Source: Euperipatoides rowelli
Lineage: Eukaryota; Onychophora; Udeonychophora; Euonychophora; Peripatopsidae
Assembly: GCA_003024985.2 (NCBI GenBank)
Contig: PXIH01S0015635.1
DNA length: 10,763 bases
Strand: one strand, 5' to 3'
The notes beneath the pieces are model-generated. The model ran no database searches, had not been told where the DNA came from, and was given only the letters and a program-made list of their open reading frames with translations. The position numbers were made by a program, and so were the translations under genes. Shown here one piece after another: positions 1-8,143 of the stretch; position 1 is the stretch's first letter; every line of letters begins with the position of its first letter.

Positions 1-1162
1 TCCAGATGTGGTCTAATAAAATTTATATAAATTGATTTAAGCACATCAATATCTTTACAAATCTTTCTCATGTTGTAAAGAATAAAAAACTTTTTATTAG
101 CTTTAGATATTATGCTTTCTATATGTAATGATTGCCCATTTGACCTTACCTTTAATAAGGGAATCAATAAATAGTTATAAAACTAACTACATTCCTGGAA
201 TAATTAAATTATTCGGAATATTCTTTTTTTATTTATAAAAAAATAAAAGTGAAAACTTCTTATACAAGATGGTTGCCCATAAAGTCAGTAGTAGTAGTAA
301 TGCTCTATCAACTGTTGACTATCTAGCCAATGATGTTTCAGCTACTGTATGCAAACAGTTTTAGATTTTTAATCATTTTTAATTTTTTGTTTGTACCAAA
401 GCAAACTTTGCTTAATGTAGGTAACAAACTGATATACATAAATAAATAAAACAAAATATGAGAAATGCATAACATTGAACATTAAATCCAATTCTTTTAA
501 TAGATAATTTAGTGTAAAAGTATAACGATCAAGGCATTGATTGGTGGCACAGTATATTAGATAAATTTCAAGTAAAAATTATGTTTCAGATATTAAACAT
601 ATTTATCTGACCAAATGGTATAGTCTACAGTATGTTTAAATTTGCCGTACATTTCACAATTATGTACCTTAACCATAACATAACATATACACAGTATATT
701 AGTTTACAATTTAAATATTTGATGACAGTAAAATATTTTTAATTAGGAAATTATTTACATTTTATAACATTTCTGAAAATAATATAAGTGAAATATGGCT
801 GCATAGATTTTTTTTTTTAAATTTTAAAACAGAACATTTATCATCTTAAAATTATGCCATAAAATTATTAAAATATTGTAAGAAATATGAAGAAATTTAA
901 TAATACTGTACATAGTCCTATAGAGTGTAGACTAGAAGTTTTTCAATTATATTTTATTAAAACTTGATAACTAAGGCAACAAATATATTGCTGACTGGGA
1001 GATTTCATTATGAAAAAATTCTATCTGAATATTTTTACCCTGAATTTCTCTTTTAAAGTTTGTTTGTTTCTGTTTAAAGAATATTAATTTTAAAGAAACT
1101 TTGTTGAGATATTATTGGTAATTTTTTAATTTCTATTCAATTCTTTATTTTTTTTTTTGTAG
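1..1162 (+). other. Piezo upstream intron, 3' part
   Basis: This is gene-free sequence upstream of the first exon in view. It ends in a strong 3' splice site: a pyrimidine-rich tract of about 20 bases, almost all T, followed by TAG at 1160-1162. The incoming intron interrupts a codon, because exon A starts with one leftover base before its first full codon, so two bases come from the previous exon outside the window. I saw no earlier Piezo exon here. The only structures noted are a perfect 8-bp palindromic stem at 198-214 and a 13-base direct repeat (CACAGTATATTAG at 548-560 and 690-702). The rest is AT-rich with no recognised element. Confidence 0.75.
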
Positions 1163-1348
1163 ATCTTATCTAGATACCATCAAACTGATCGTGTTTATGT
1201 ACCTTTATTGGTTAACTCTTGCAATTGTATTCATAGCAGGAACAAGCCGAATCAGCCTATTTGGTATGGGTTATTTGATCGGCTGCTTCCTGTTTCTCTG
1301 GAATGGTAATGAGCTATTCCTTAAATCGCTTCGTATTCTTATGCGACT
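1163..1348 (+). CDS. Piezo: Piezo mechanosensitive channel, internal exon A
   Basis: This 186-nt internal exon encodes one base of a split codon, 61 full codons and two bases of the next. The peptide begins SYLDTIKLIVFMYLYW and contains TSRISLFGMGYLIGCF, followed by FLWNGNELFLKSLRILMR. The G-T-(T/S)-R-I-S-(I/L)-F-x-MGYL-(V/I)-x-CF stretch matches, from memory, a conserved segment of animal PIEZO1/PIEZO2. Two hydrophobic segments (about residues 5-26 and 33-47) look like transmembrane helices of one four-helix blade unit. Piezo is a trimeric plasma-membrane cation channel opened by membrane tension; the blades sense membrane curvature. The exon lies between a T-tract/TAG acceptor and a CT|GTAAGT donor. 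It joins exon B in frame, completing an L codon. The reading frame is fully open. Which Piezo paralogue this is cannot be told from the fragment. Confidence 0.9.
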
Positions 1349-1440
1349 GTAAGTATTTTAAACATTTTTAAGTGTCATTAAAAAATATTACTTTATTTTC
1401 TTTTACAGTAGATCTAATATAATTTATATTCTTATTTCAG
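1349..1440 (+). other. Short Piezo intron (92 bp)
   Basis: The intron begins GTAAGTATT and ends TTATTTCAG, both close to consensus. It splits a leucine codon after its second base (CT|T). Removing it joins R-L-W-N-I-L-L-A-Y-N, which fits the R-Y-W-D-x-L-I-A-Y-N pattern I recall from vertebrate PIEZO proteins, so the boundaries are well supported. Its size contrasts with the next intron, which is about 85 times longer. Confidence 0.88.
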
Positions 1441-1498
1441 TTGGAATATCTTACTAGCATATAATGTTGTTGTGATTTTGTTGAAAGCTAGCTTACAG
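1441..1498 (+). CDS. Piezo: Piezo mechanosensitive channel, internal exon B
   Basis: This very short exon (58 nt) supplies the last base of a split leucine codon and 19 codons, giving WNILLAYNVVVILLKASLQ. It is a single hydrophobic transmembrane-like segment that continues the helix block begun in exon A. The W-x-x-L-x-AYN-x-x-V motif corresponds to a conserved stretch of animal PIEZO proteins (family knowledge, recalled rather than searched). The acceptor is TTATTTCAG and the donor is CAG|GTAACT, leaving a phase-0 junction with exon C far downstream. The exon is too short for ordinary ORF finders and was recognised by continuity with exon A and family similarity. Confidence 0.88.
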
Positions 1499-2829
1499 GT
1501 AACTTAGATTTTAAAATCATTTTATTCTATTCTTTTTCTCCTTTTTTGTAAGTCATAGTTTTATTTTAAACGGTTTCACTTAGAATTAAGGATAAAAATC
1601 ATAAATTTCATATGGTTATAATCAGATTGTCAGATTTTGTGTAACTGAAATGCTTTTGTTTAAAAAAGCACACTTTGTATAAATCCATGTAAGATTTAGC
1701 ACTGAAAAAAATACCACATACGATACCAGAGTCATAAAATTTGTTTCCGCAATACTCTAATTTCTCCTCCTTTTCTTAACATGATTTTAAAGCTCTTGCT
1801 TGCTCATTTCATGAAGTAAGAAAAATGTTCTAAGAGCATTAGGAAAAAAAAAATGTGATGATATATTGAATGGGTACAAGGCAAAATACAGACTATGGAA
1901 GCATCTGCAAATGGGTTTCTTGTAAATAAGGAAAAAATAAAATAAAAAATTAAACATTTTAATTTCCTTTAATTCAAATAAATATAGATCTATTTCAAAA
2001 CTAATCCAGAAGAGAGAATTTTTTCATTTGCTTAAATTGTTTTTCTTTTCTTTTTTTTTTTCTCTCAATGTCATACAAGTTTTATTATATACTATAATAT
2101 AAAATTAATCGCCCATGCATTAAACAAAGCAAATTTATATATTGTTTTAATGCAATCATTTTTATAAATAGATCTTTATACTTTTGGTTTGCCCAATTAA
2201 CAAGTGAAACCACCTTGAATAATTTTTATCTTGAAATATTACATCAAAAATTTATTAGTCAAATAGTAATACTGAGATCACAGTGGGTAGAGCTTTCCAT
2301 TTTTCTCACCCTACAAAGGCACTAATAATCAATTCCCAGATTTAGCATCAAATCTCTCATTTATTAAGTATAATTCCTTGTATTTATCTCTATATAATGC
2401 CAAATTGAAAAATATGTCAGCTACCTGTTTTAACTTTCAAAAGGAATATTTCCTCATAATATAAGAACTTAATGGCATACACTTCTCCACTCTACTTGCT
2501 GTGCACCTACGGACATGTGCACCAGGCTACACAATATTAACTTTATGAAACAAATACACTAAAGTTCAAATTACTATACAATGTTGATGCCTTACCAATA
2601 GTAATAAAAAAGAAAACACATGATGACTTGCTTTGTTTTATTGAAAAATTTTGTGCTGAGATGAGACATAATAAAATGTCAGATGTTAAATAGATAAAGA
2701 TTTCAAATACATGATTGGAATCTCTTATGTTTTGATTTTCTTACTATTATTAAAGAAGTGTATCTTTAAGTTTAAAAAACTCTATAGTTCACCCTAAACA
2801 AAACAGGCAAAAAAAAGTACCAATTGTAG
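1499..2829. other. Intronic stretch with no recognised gene
   Basis: This is AT-rich intron sequence without ORFs, RNA genes or clear transposon ends. The one notable structure is an inverted repeat at 2116-2154 (arms 12 and 13 nt, TGCATTAAACAA and its near complement with one extra base). A pair of GTGCAC palindromes lies around 2501-2523. Confidence 0.6.
2116..2154. repeat. Inverted repeat (hairpin)
   Basis: The arms TGCATTAAACAA (2116-2127) and TTGTTTTAATGCA (2142-2154) are complementary apart from a single-base bulge, around a 14-nt loop. No transposon termini flank it. It may be the relic of a small MITE or chance in AT-rich DNA. Confidence 0.5.
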
Positions 2830-3350
2830 AACTATTTTATAATCTCTGCATCTGTAAATCTTTGAATTCCTTATTTCTCATTACCTCTCTTCTCAAACTA
2901 AATTTGTTATCAATAATTCTCAACATTAATTTACTAGTCAAATCTAGAGCTATTAGCTTGTGCTCTTTTAATAGATTATTAAGGCTCTAAAATCAAACTC
3001 ATCTAGGTGTTAGTATACTGATTTGTCTAATGCTTTTTAAATAGATTGCCATATTTTCATATAGAAAATGGATCAATTGAATTTCTCAGAACTCAGGTAG
3101 TTAGTCTTTAAGGCATTATCTGATCCTTGCATAATTAAATCTGGCATAAGCCAGGGATCATTGGGGCCAATTTTAATCTATCTTTCTGAATGACTTACCC
3201 ACTTGTATTCCTAAGATTATTAATTTTTGATGAAAATGCTAAATTTGAGTCATATACCATTTCTAATGGAAGCTATTCAACATCAGGCTTCAATTGACCG
3301 ATTTGGTTGGGTAATGCAATGATTAGAAATTTGATATTAACCATAAAAAG
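2830..3350 (+). mobile_element. Decayed non-LTR retrotransposon, reverse transcriptase remnant 1
   Basis: These are broken pieces of a Jockey/CR1-like reverse transcriptase, on the same strand as Piezo. In order: NYFIISASVNL at 2830 (cf. NYRPISxLS), then after a frame change FEFLISHYLSSQTKFVI from 2861. The catalytic motif A relic YTDLSNAF is at 3014-3037, ending in a stop where an acidic D is usual. A KMDQLNFSEL piece follows at about 3066. SGISQGSLGPI at 3140-3172 is the SGVPQGSxLGP motif with one residue missing. IFLNDLP is at 3180-3200 after a frameshift. IFDENAKF at 3223-3246 is where FADDxKI is expected. IQHQASIDRFGWVMQ is at about 3275-3319. The many stops and frame changes show a dead copy. 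The known role of the family is copying element RNA into DNA at the target site. The clade is inferred from motifs only. Confidence 0.82.
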
Positions 3351-3905
3351 TAAAAAATTAAAACATTAAAAAAAATAATTTTATCAATATTTAAAAAAGT
3401 AAAATGATGTTAGAATTAGAAATAGGTGTCCCGGATCTGGGAGTTTTTTTATGACTTTTTTTTTTTAAACTTCCTAACATGTAGAGAACCTTATAGATTT
3501 TTGAGATATGTTCAATTTTTATCTTTTCATTCTCATATAGATATATACCTATTTTTATAGGTATATTTCGATAACAATCTTAATAGACTATAATTAGACA
3601 ACATTTTAGTAGCATGGGATTACCTCTCTCTTAAAGGTTGCAAAAGTATTGATCATGTTCAACTTAGATTCTTAAAATACTTAGCTTATAATTAAATTTC
3701 CCCATCTTTCAAATTTCTTATATAACTCTTACGTACAAATATTTAACATCATTTAAGCATATTTTTTTTCTTCTAATTTACTAATCAATAAAATTTATAG
3801 AAATGTACATTATCCTATCTACATTGCTTTTCTTATCGAGACATAATGAATTCAATTTATGAGAGAATTCCCAAGGCAGATAAATTAATTACCGTACTAT
3901 TACAT
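3351..3905. other. Spacer between two retrotransposon remnants
   Basis: This is AT-rich sequence with no confident coding similarity. It contains a perfect 10-bp hairpin at 3543-3566. It may include unrecognisable ends of either flanking retrotransposon copy. Nothing else was recognised. Confidence 0.5.
3543..3566. repeat. Perfect 10-bp hairpin, 4-nt loop
   Basis: ATATACCTAT and ATAGGTATAT are exact reverse complements separated by TTTT. No bounding target duplication or known terminator context was seen. It lies within the intron between two reverse transcriptase remnants. Confidence 0.6.
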
Positions 3906-4820
3906 AAAAACTTAAGCAATTTTGGCTTTTCAATCTCTTTGACAAATTAGCTCCATAATTACTTTTCAGATAGAAAACAACAAATCTACATCAATGGTAT
4001 AGGCTATTATCAACTAAATCTGGGATCGGCGTTATCCAGGGATCAATCATGGGTCCACTATGCTAATGATGTATCAATTTCTTTCCGTAACAATTGTTTG
4101 ATGTTTGCTGATTACTTATCCTAATGATTCTATTACCAACTTTATAGCATAATGTACTACATGGGGACTTGAACTTAACAGTACTAAATGCCAGTTTATA
4201 AATTTTTAAAGAAAAAAGAACATCATTGATTATATCTACTAAATGAAATCCCTCTCAACAGAGTTGTCTCAGAGACTTGAGGAAAATTTATTCATTTGAA
4301 TTTAGATTTAAAAAACATATTAAAAAAATTATATCCAATGCATATAAATGTAGTTTTTGAAAAGAATCTGTAGATATTTTTATTCTTACAAGACTATTAC
4401 TGTCAAATTATTCATTAGTTTGAACCAAACTTGAATTTGCATCAGTGGTCTGAAATCACTGCACTAAATACCAAATAATGGTTATTGACACAATTCAATA
4501 TAGATTTCTTTGCCTCCTCTGTTGCAAACTTAAATATAACTATGGAATTCTCGGATATCGCAATATGTGTAAGCTCTTTAGCTTCTATCCCTTGATATAA
4601 GAAAGCATATTAATGATTTAAAATTCCTCCATAATATCTTACATTCTAAAATAAACTGTCCTCAATTACTATATCGACTATAAATATATGTGTCGGAAGC
4701 CTATTATATAAAACAGCAATATATCGGCGGTCATCTATTCTATGAAATCTCTGTGCATTTTTAGATTTCATTCTATCCTAGAATAGAAGCCATTACTAAA
4801 ACTTATTTGATATTATTAAT
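3906..4820 (+). mobile_element. Decayed non-LTR retrotransposon, reverse transcriptase remnant 2
   Basis: This second dead reverse transcriptase copy is on the + strand and covers the region from before motif B to the protein's C-terminus. Readable pieces in order: NLSNFGFSISLTN then LHNYFSDRKQQIYING (3909-3997; cf. FGFSxxLLxWLxSYLxxRxQxVxING). SGIGVIQGSIMGPL is at 4019-4060 and YANDVSIS about 4059-4082. FADY at 4104-4115 is the FADD catalytic box with the second D lost. GLELNSTKCQF is at 4165-4197, then LNEIPLNRVVS at 4239-4273. A TKLEFASVV piece with TGA where tryptophan is expected lies at 4424-4453, followed by IDTIQYRFLCLLC at 4484-4522. A weak FRFHSILE-KPLLKLI tail ends near 4815. The frame changes and stops show it is inactive. 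Remnant 1 covers some of the same domain, so these are two insertions or a duplication, not one split copy. Confidence 0.85.
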
Positions 4821-4976
4821 TACACTATCCTTATCATACTATGCCGTAGGTATGTTGCAGATGGATTAACACCCGGATACCACTTTATAGTAGTCAGTAA
4901 ACGGATACAGGATTATTAATATGATTGAATCCGTTTTACTATTTCCACATAAAACTAGTCCTCCCATGGATTGGTT

Positions 4977-5211
4977 GGTTTAACAACCTAATCCACAACA
5001 GATCATATACACATAAATCAGAAAACAGATTCCGGTCTGACTCGCTTTATTATCTACAACATCACATCTATGGTGATCTCAGGTCGGTTGAGCAACCAGA
5101 TAGCATGACCAATGGTCACAGAACACAGATCGGAAAGAGAGTCCTAACTAATTTTATCTCCACTGCCCACAGCATACAACCACTGGGCATCTACTGGCCG
5201 GTTTAGCAACC
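4977..5211. repeat. Three spaced GGTT-loop-AACC stem-loops
   Basis: GGTTTAACAACC (4977-4988), GGTTGAGCAACC (5086-5097) and GGTTTAGCAACC (5200-5211) share a 12-nt core with starts 109 and 114 nt apart. The first and third have extended stems (GGATT/AATCC and CTACT/AGTAG outside the core). The second and third are each preceded by another hairpin (ATCAC/GTGAT; TGCCCA/TGGGCA). Sequence between the cores is only weakly alike, so this is either a very old tandem repeat of about 110 nt or chance. The core pattern is directly visible; its meaning is unknown. Confidence 0.5.
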
Positions 5212-5336
5212 TAGTAGAATACACCCAATATGGTCGTATCTTCATTGACCACAAAGTATAAATTAATAATTATCTTTTAAACAATGACAGTTTTACTATC
5301 CTCACTTATAACCAGTCTATATCAATCAGTGCAATA

Positions 5337-5454
5337 AATATGTCCACATTTCATAGATCAGAAAACAACCATTATTTAAAGATCTGGGATATATCATGAA
5401 TATAAAAAGCTCTTTTAAAGTATCTAAAATATTCATGATATATGTGAACATATT
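5337..5454. repeat. Long inverted repeat with perfect 15-bp arms
   Basis: ATATATCATGAATAT (5389-5403) and ATATTCATGATATAT (5429-5443) are exact reverse complements around a 25-nt loop that itself holds AAAAG-CT-CTTTT. The dyad continues outward: AATATGTCCACAT (5337-5349) pairs with ATGTGAACATATT (5442-5454) at 12 of 13 positions, if 39 nt in the left arm (5350-5388) is looped out. This resembles a small foldback or MITE relic with a later insertion in one arm. Confidence 0.65.
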
Positions 5455-5620
5455 CCTAACAAAGCTAAATTATAAAACATCTGGTAAAATATAGCACAAA
5501 TCAAAGACATGGAGTAAGGATGGTAGAAAAATAATAATTTCTAATTATCCCTACCCTTGAATAGATAAAGGTGAGTACTCCACCCGTACACAAACCTAGG
5601 AAAGCAATCTGACAACACTA

Positions 5621-6103
5621 AAAATACGAATCAGAGAAAGTAAAGTTGCAAACATATTTCATTCTCAATAAAAATTTAAAATAAAATGTCTTAATTTTTT
5701 TTAAACTTATGCTTTTTTTTAATCTATGTTTTTTTAATAGTCACACATCAGAACAGATGTCAAACACAACGGCGTTTACTTTAGCAATGCATACTCTTTA
5801 TATGACATTCGAAAAATAAAAATATTAACTGAATAAACATTATGATCAAAAATTCCTAACTAAAATAAATTCTTTCCCTATCTAAATAATTTCCCCATCT
5901 AAATAATTTTGACTAAAATTGGAGAAGCGCAAGTAAATATAAAATTCCCCCTACACACATACACAGAGAGAGAGAGAGAAATGGACTATTACTAACTGTA
6001 AATTTATTGCCAAACCCTAGCTAGCTTGAGTAATTTTTATAAACTGCTTCAGAGTTCACTAAAAATTCAGTTTTTAAGTAGCCTTACAATGGAGAATACT
6101 GAC
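5621..6103. other. Intronic stretch with no recognised gene
   Basis: This is AT-rich sequence with an (AG)7 microsatellite at 5965-5978. Near 5876-5907, TCCCTATCTAAATAATTT is followed by a near-copy, CCCCATCTAAATAATTTT, a short tandem duplication. I saw nothing coding. Confidence 0.55.
5965..5978. repeat. (AG)7 microsatellite
   Basis: Seven AG dinucleotides, preceded by a short CA-rich stretch. Confidence 0.85.
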
Positions 6104-6113
6104 TAAAGCCACA

Positions 6114-6175
6114 TTTACACTGGCCACTTTTCCGGAACACGTTCCGGAATGTGAGGCGATATTGACCAGTGTAAA
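6114..6175. repeat. Terminal foldback at the left end of the DNA transposon
   Basis: TTTACACTGG (6114-6123) and CCAGTGTAAA (6166-6175) are exact reverse complements. Between them TCCGGAAC and GTTCCGGA (6131-6138, 6141-6148) form a second exact stem with a 2-nt spacer. The left terminus can thus fold on itself. Confidence 0.75.
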
Positions 6176-6186
6176 CACGCAAGCGA

Positions 6187-6206
6187 ATTCTGTTCCGGAA
6201 CAGAAT
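6187..6206. repeat. Perfect 20-bp palindrome around TTCCGGAA
   Basis: ATTCTGTTCCGGAACAGAAT reads the same on both strands. A 15-base part (TATTCTGTTCCGGAACA, apart from its first base) recurs near the other end of the element at 7234-7250. It may be a subterminal transposase-binding motif (inference). Confidence 0.8.
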
Positions 6207-6246
6207 ACCGAATCCTGTACTGCATCAGATTCAAGGTTTCTGTTGC

Positions 6247-6304
6247 GATAGATGCCTCAGGCTATCAGTAAAAACATGTACGAGATCCTATATCGTAATA
6301 GGAT
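6247..6304. repeat. Two adjacent hairpins inside the DNA transposon
   Basis: GATAG-at-GCCT-C-AGGC-TATC (6247-6266) forms a nested stem. ATCCTAT/ATAGGAT (6285-6291, 6298-6304) forms a 7-bp stem with a 6-nt loop. Both lie in the left subterminal part of the element. Confidence 0.55.
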
Positions 6305-6449
6305 TCGCTAAAATAATGTCACATCCGCTCTGGTTATGATCAATGATTGCACGCATGTTCAATTTGTGAAGATTTTATAACAACCGGTGTTATTTTAAAA
6401 GACGTCAGCTGAATTTAAGTTTTATTATTTATTTATTGAATCAAAGATT

Positions 6450-6464
6450 TAAGCCATTGGCTTA
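6450..6464. repeat. Short palindrome in the transposon interior
   Basis: TAAGCCA and TGGCTTA flank a single T, in the context TTTATTTATTGAATCA ... AGCCATTGGCTTATACAG. This context resembles a dispersed repeat I associate loosely with insect genomes, but I cannot name it. It is followed by A-rich then T/C-rich sequence, suggesting an older nested insertion. Confidence 0.35.
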
Positions 6465-6945
6465 TACAGTTACAATTCATTATTACTATTTTAATAATCT
6501 CAAATTAATAACATATTTGAAAAACAATTAAAACCAATCAAATTAAAAAAAGTGAATAAAATCGACAAAATTATAATAAGGAAATAAATCGTAATGTAAA
6601 TGACTCCCCTCCAACTTTCCCCTCTCTTTTCTTTTTTCTTCTTCTTTCTCACACAAATCAATATTGTCCGAACCAAAGCATGCTCTTAATTTAATGTAAG
6701 TTTAGTTTATTCAGAATTTTTTTGAGCATTTATGCTAACTTGAAATGAATTAAAAGATTTATCATTTAAATTTATTTTTTTTTAATTTTAAAGATAGAAT
6801 TGTACCACCTTAAACTTGTTTTATTACTTCATAAAACATTTAACAAAATAATATATTTGAAAGTGAAAAACAATATTTAATATCAAAAAGTAAATTAATT
6901 TATAGTTCGTTTATCTTAAATTAAAACATTGTGAACAAATAAGAA

Positions 6946-6982
6946 TAGGCTAGTAGTCTACTCTTTACCAGCTACTAGGCTA
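6946..6982. repeat. Inverted repeat (near-perfect 11-bp arms)
   Basis: TAGGCTAGTAG (6946-6956) and CTACTAGGCTA (6972-6982) pair at 10 of 11 positions across a 15-nt loop. Confidence 0.55.
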
Positions 6983-7055
6983 TCAGCTTAATTGTCTGAA
7001 GCAAATTTCAACTATTTTCCAAACAATATCAGAAGCTATGTATGATTGCTGTAGG

Positions 7056-7076
7056 TTTTTTTTTTTTTTTTTTTTT
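7056..7076. repeat. T21 homopolymer
   Basis: Twenty-one consecutive T. It could be the poly(A) tail of a minus-strand retroposon inserted within the DNA transposon, but the sequence on either side shows no recognisable SINE or gene body. Confidence 0.7.
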
Positions 7077-7684
7077 CCGATCCTCAATTTTGAGATTTAA
7101 TTATAAACAAACTATCATCATACTGTACTATCGTAGTCAACTTCCTGCGTGATTTGAGTGATTACCGCTATTTAAAAATTATGCATTGCAAATTCAGTCA
7201 TGCCTGAAGGCAGTATAAATAAGACCATTCCGATATTCTGTTCCGGAACACGTATTGGATAAGGATTCACTATTTCAGTATAAACATGATTTAACTGGAT
7301 CGGGAAACTGTGCTTTTCACTATTCTGAACTATCTGACGTTAAATTGTGATGGCTGGCTGACTATCTGCTTACAGAAAATGAAACTGGCTTTCTGCTACT
7401 AACAGGAACAAGGTTGACTGGCAATTTCTGACTAACTGGATTGCATTACAGCGGTAAAATTTACCTGAATATAGAGTCTTATTGGCAAAAAACTCTACAG
7501 TCTTGGCAGTGGATTTCTTTTCCAAGATTTGGAATTGCTTTTCCAAAAACTTGGATGCTTCTCTTCATTTGAAAATACTGTAGCTATATTTATACTATTT
7601 TTATTGGGTGTGTTAGTGATATCATTTCCTTTCTTGATGAAAATATTAATCATTAAGGATTGGCTATAACACTATGTAAATTAC

Positions 7685-7756
7685 TTATAAGCGTTGATGG
7701 CGTATTAAACTTTTATTGGATTATAACAACGACAATCCAATATAACACCATTATAA
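7685..7756. repeat. 72-nt imperfect hairpin
   Basis: The core arms TATTGGATT (7714-7722) and AATCCAATA (7734-7742) pair exactly over an 11-nt loop. Outside, TTATAA-(gcgttg)-ATGGCGT at 7685-7703 pairs with ACACCATTATAA at 7745-7756, with one mismatch and a 6-nt bulge. The size and shape could suit a small RNA precursor or a tiny MITE. Nothing else supports either reading. Confidence 0.5.
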
Positions 7757-7994
7757 TTCATAGTTCACCAGTGAAGAATAGATAGTTCATTAGTAAGTGA
7801 AGTGGATTACATGACTTCTGTAGATAAATGTAGATGAAGGCTACAAAAAGGCTACATTAATACATTTTAACAATATAATTTCTTAAAATGAATAAATACA
7901 CATTTTATGATTCGGTTTGCAATAATAATAATTTGGCAAGATATCAATAAACTTATTTAACTAACTAAAACTTACAGTACATTGTATAAGCTAT

Positions 7995-8006
7995 ACACAC
8001 ACACAC
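7995..8006. repeat. (AC)6 microsatellite
   Basis: Six AC dinucleotides within the large intron. Confidence 0.8.
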
Positions 8007-8059
8007 TCTCCATACTCTATTATTTTAGTAAAAACAAGGTCAAAGCCTGTCAAAAATGA

Positions 8060-8080
8060 GGGGGGGGGGGGAATCCCCAC
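8060..8080. repeat. G12 run followed by C-rich complement
   Basis: Twelve G are followed by AAT and then CCCC-A-CCCC. The strand can fold G on C as a hairpin. It is striking in such AT-rich sequence and abuts the hAT-like end. Confidence 0.75.
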
Positions 8081-8086
8081 CCCATT

Positions 8087-8100
8087 GTTTGCCGACCTCT
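8087..8100 (-). mobile_element. Possible hAT-type transposon terminus
   Basis: Read on the minus strand, AGAGGTCGGCAAAC matches the CAGNGGTCGGCAAAC end that I recall from hAT (Charlie-like) elements, except that the base or two before it are not CA-G as expected. No matching opposite terminus was found in the window. It would be a truncated or degraded copy extending toward lower coordinates. It is based on 14 bases only. Confidence 0.4.
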
Positions 8101-8143
8101 CGTGTTAGTTGAAATAATTGAATTAATAAAGTAATTGGTTGTA

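Larger units (their letters stand above)
4821..5620. other. Hairpin-rich tract of unknown nature
   Basis: The tract follows the decayed C-terminus of remnant 2. It is slightly richer in G+C over 4925-5240 and dense in short perfect dyads: the three GGTT-NARC-AACC stems, ATCAC/GTGAT at 5061-5077, TGACCAATGGTCA at about 5104-5116, TGCCCA/TGGGCA at 5164-5189, and the 15-bp arms at 5389-5443. A 93-codon open frame from a TTG codon (4925-5206) crosses it, but has no recognisable domain and no ATG start. It could be the untranslated end of a retrotransposon, a nested MITE or Helitron-like debris. I do not recognise the family. Confidence 0.5.
6104..7294. mobile_element. Non-autonomous DNA transposon, PIF/Harbinger-like, with TAA target duplications
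   Basis: The element proper is 6107-7291 (1,185 bp), flanked by TAA at 6104-6106 and 7292-7294. Its ends are inverted repeats: AGCCACATTTACACTG on the left and the complement of the right end, AATCATGTTTATACTG, agree at 11 of 16 positions, and all five differences are transitions. A 3-bp TWA duplication and ends of the form (A/G)GCC-x-x-x-TTTACACTG are typical of PIF/Harbinger elements as I recall them. The subterminal zones repeat TTCCGGAAC palindromes: 6131-6148, a perfect 20-bp palindrome at 6187-6206, and 7239-7250. The left end also carries an inverted copy of its tip (CCAGTGTAAA at 6166-6175). No transposase frame is visible, so it would depend on another copy. The interior (about 6420-7190) has a different, very AT-rich character and may be nested insertion. 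Confidence 0.65.
7295..8059. other. Intronic stretch with hairpin and tandem repeats, no gene
   Basis: No coding similarity was seen. The stretch contains an imperfect tandem repeat of about 21 nt (TTCTTTTCCAAGATTTGGAA, then a near-copy) around 7514-7556, the hairpin at 7685-7756, a short AGGCTACA direct repeat at about 7837-7855, and (AC)6 at 7995-8006. Confidence 0.55.

Noticed and set aside
1-1162. An additional Piezo exon upstream of exon A
   Set aside because: No hydrophobic open stretch flanked by plausible AG and GT sites was found by reading the three forward frames.
3543-3566. Bacterial-type terminator at the perfect hairpin
   Set aside because: The stem is AT-rich, no gene ends there, and the context is a eukaryotic intron.
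2830-4820. One single retrotransposon spanning both reverse transcriptase remnants
   Set aside because: Both pieces contain the QGSxxGP and FADD-like boxes, so the domain occurs twice and in repeated order.
4925-5206. 93-codon open frame starting at a TTG codon
   Set aside because: It has no ATG start, no recognisable domain, a composition unlike the Piezo exons and lies in a hairpin-rich transposon-derived tract inside an intron. An open frame of this length can arise by chance.
4977-5211. tRNA genes or a CRISPR-like array from the spaced hairpins
   Set aside because: No cloverleaf, anticodon arm or T-loop sequence is present. The cores are too short and their spacers too long and unlike each other for a CRISPR array, which is also not expected in an animal intron.
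7056-7076. SINE with its poly(A) tail on the minus strand
   Set aside because: The T21 run fits, but no A-box/B-box or tRNA-like head was visible beside it.
6107-7291. A transposase gene inside the DNA transposon
   Set aside because: No frame of useful length or recognisable motif was seen. The interior is AT-rich and full of stops, so the element appears non-autonomous.
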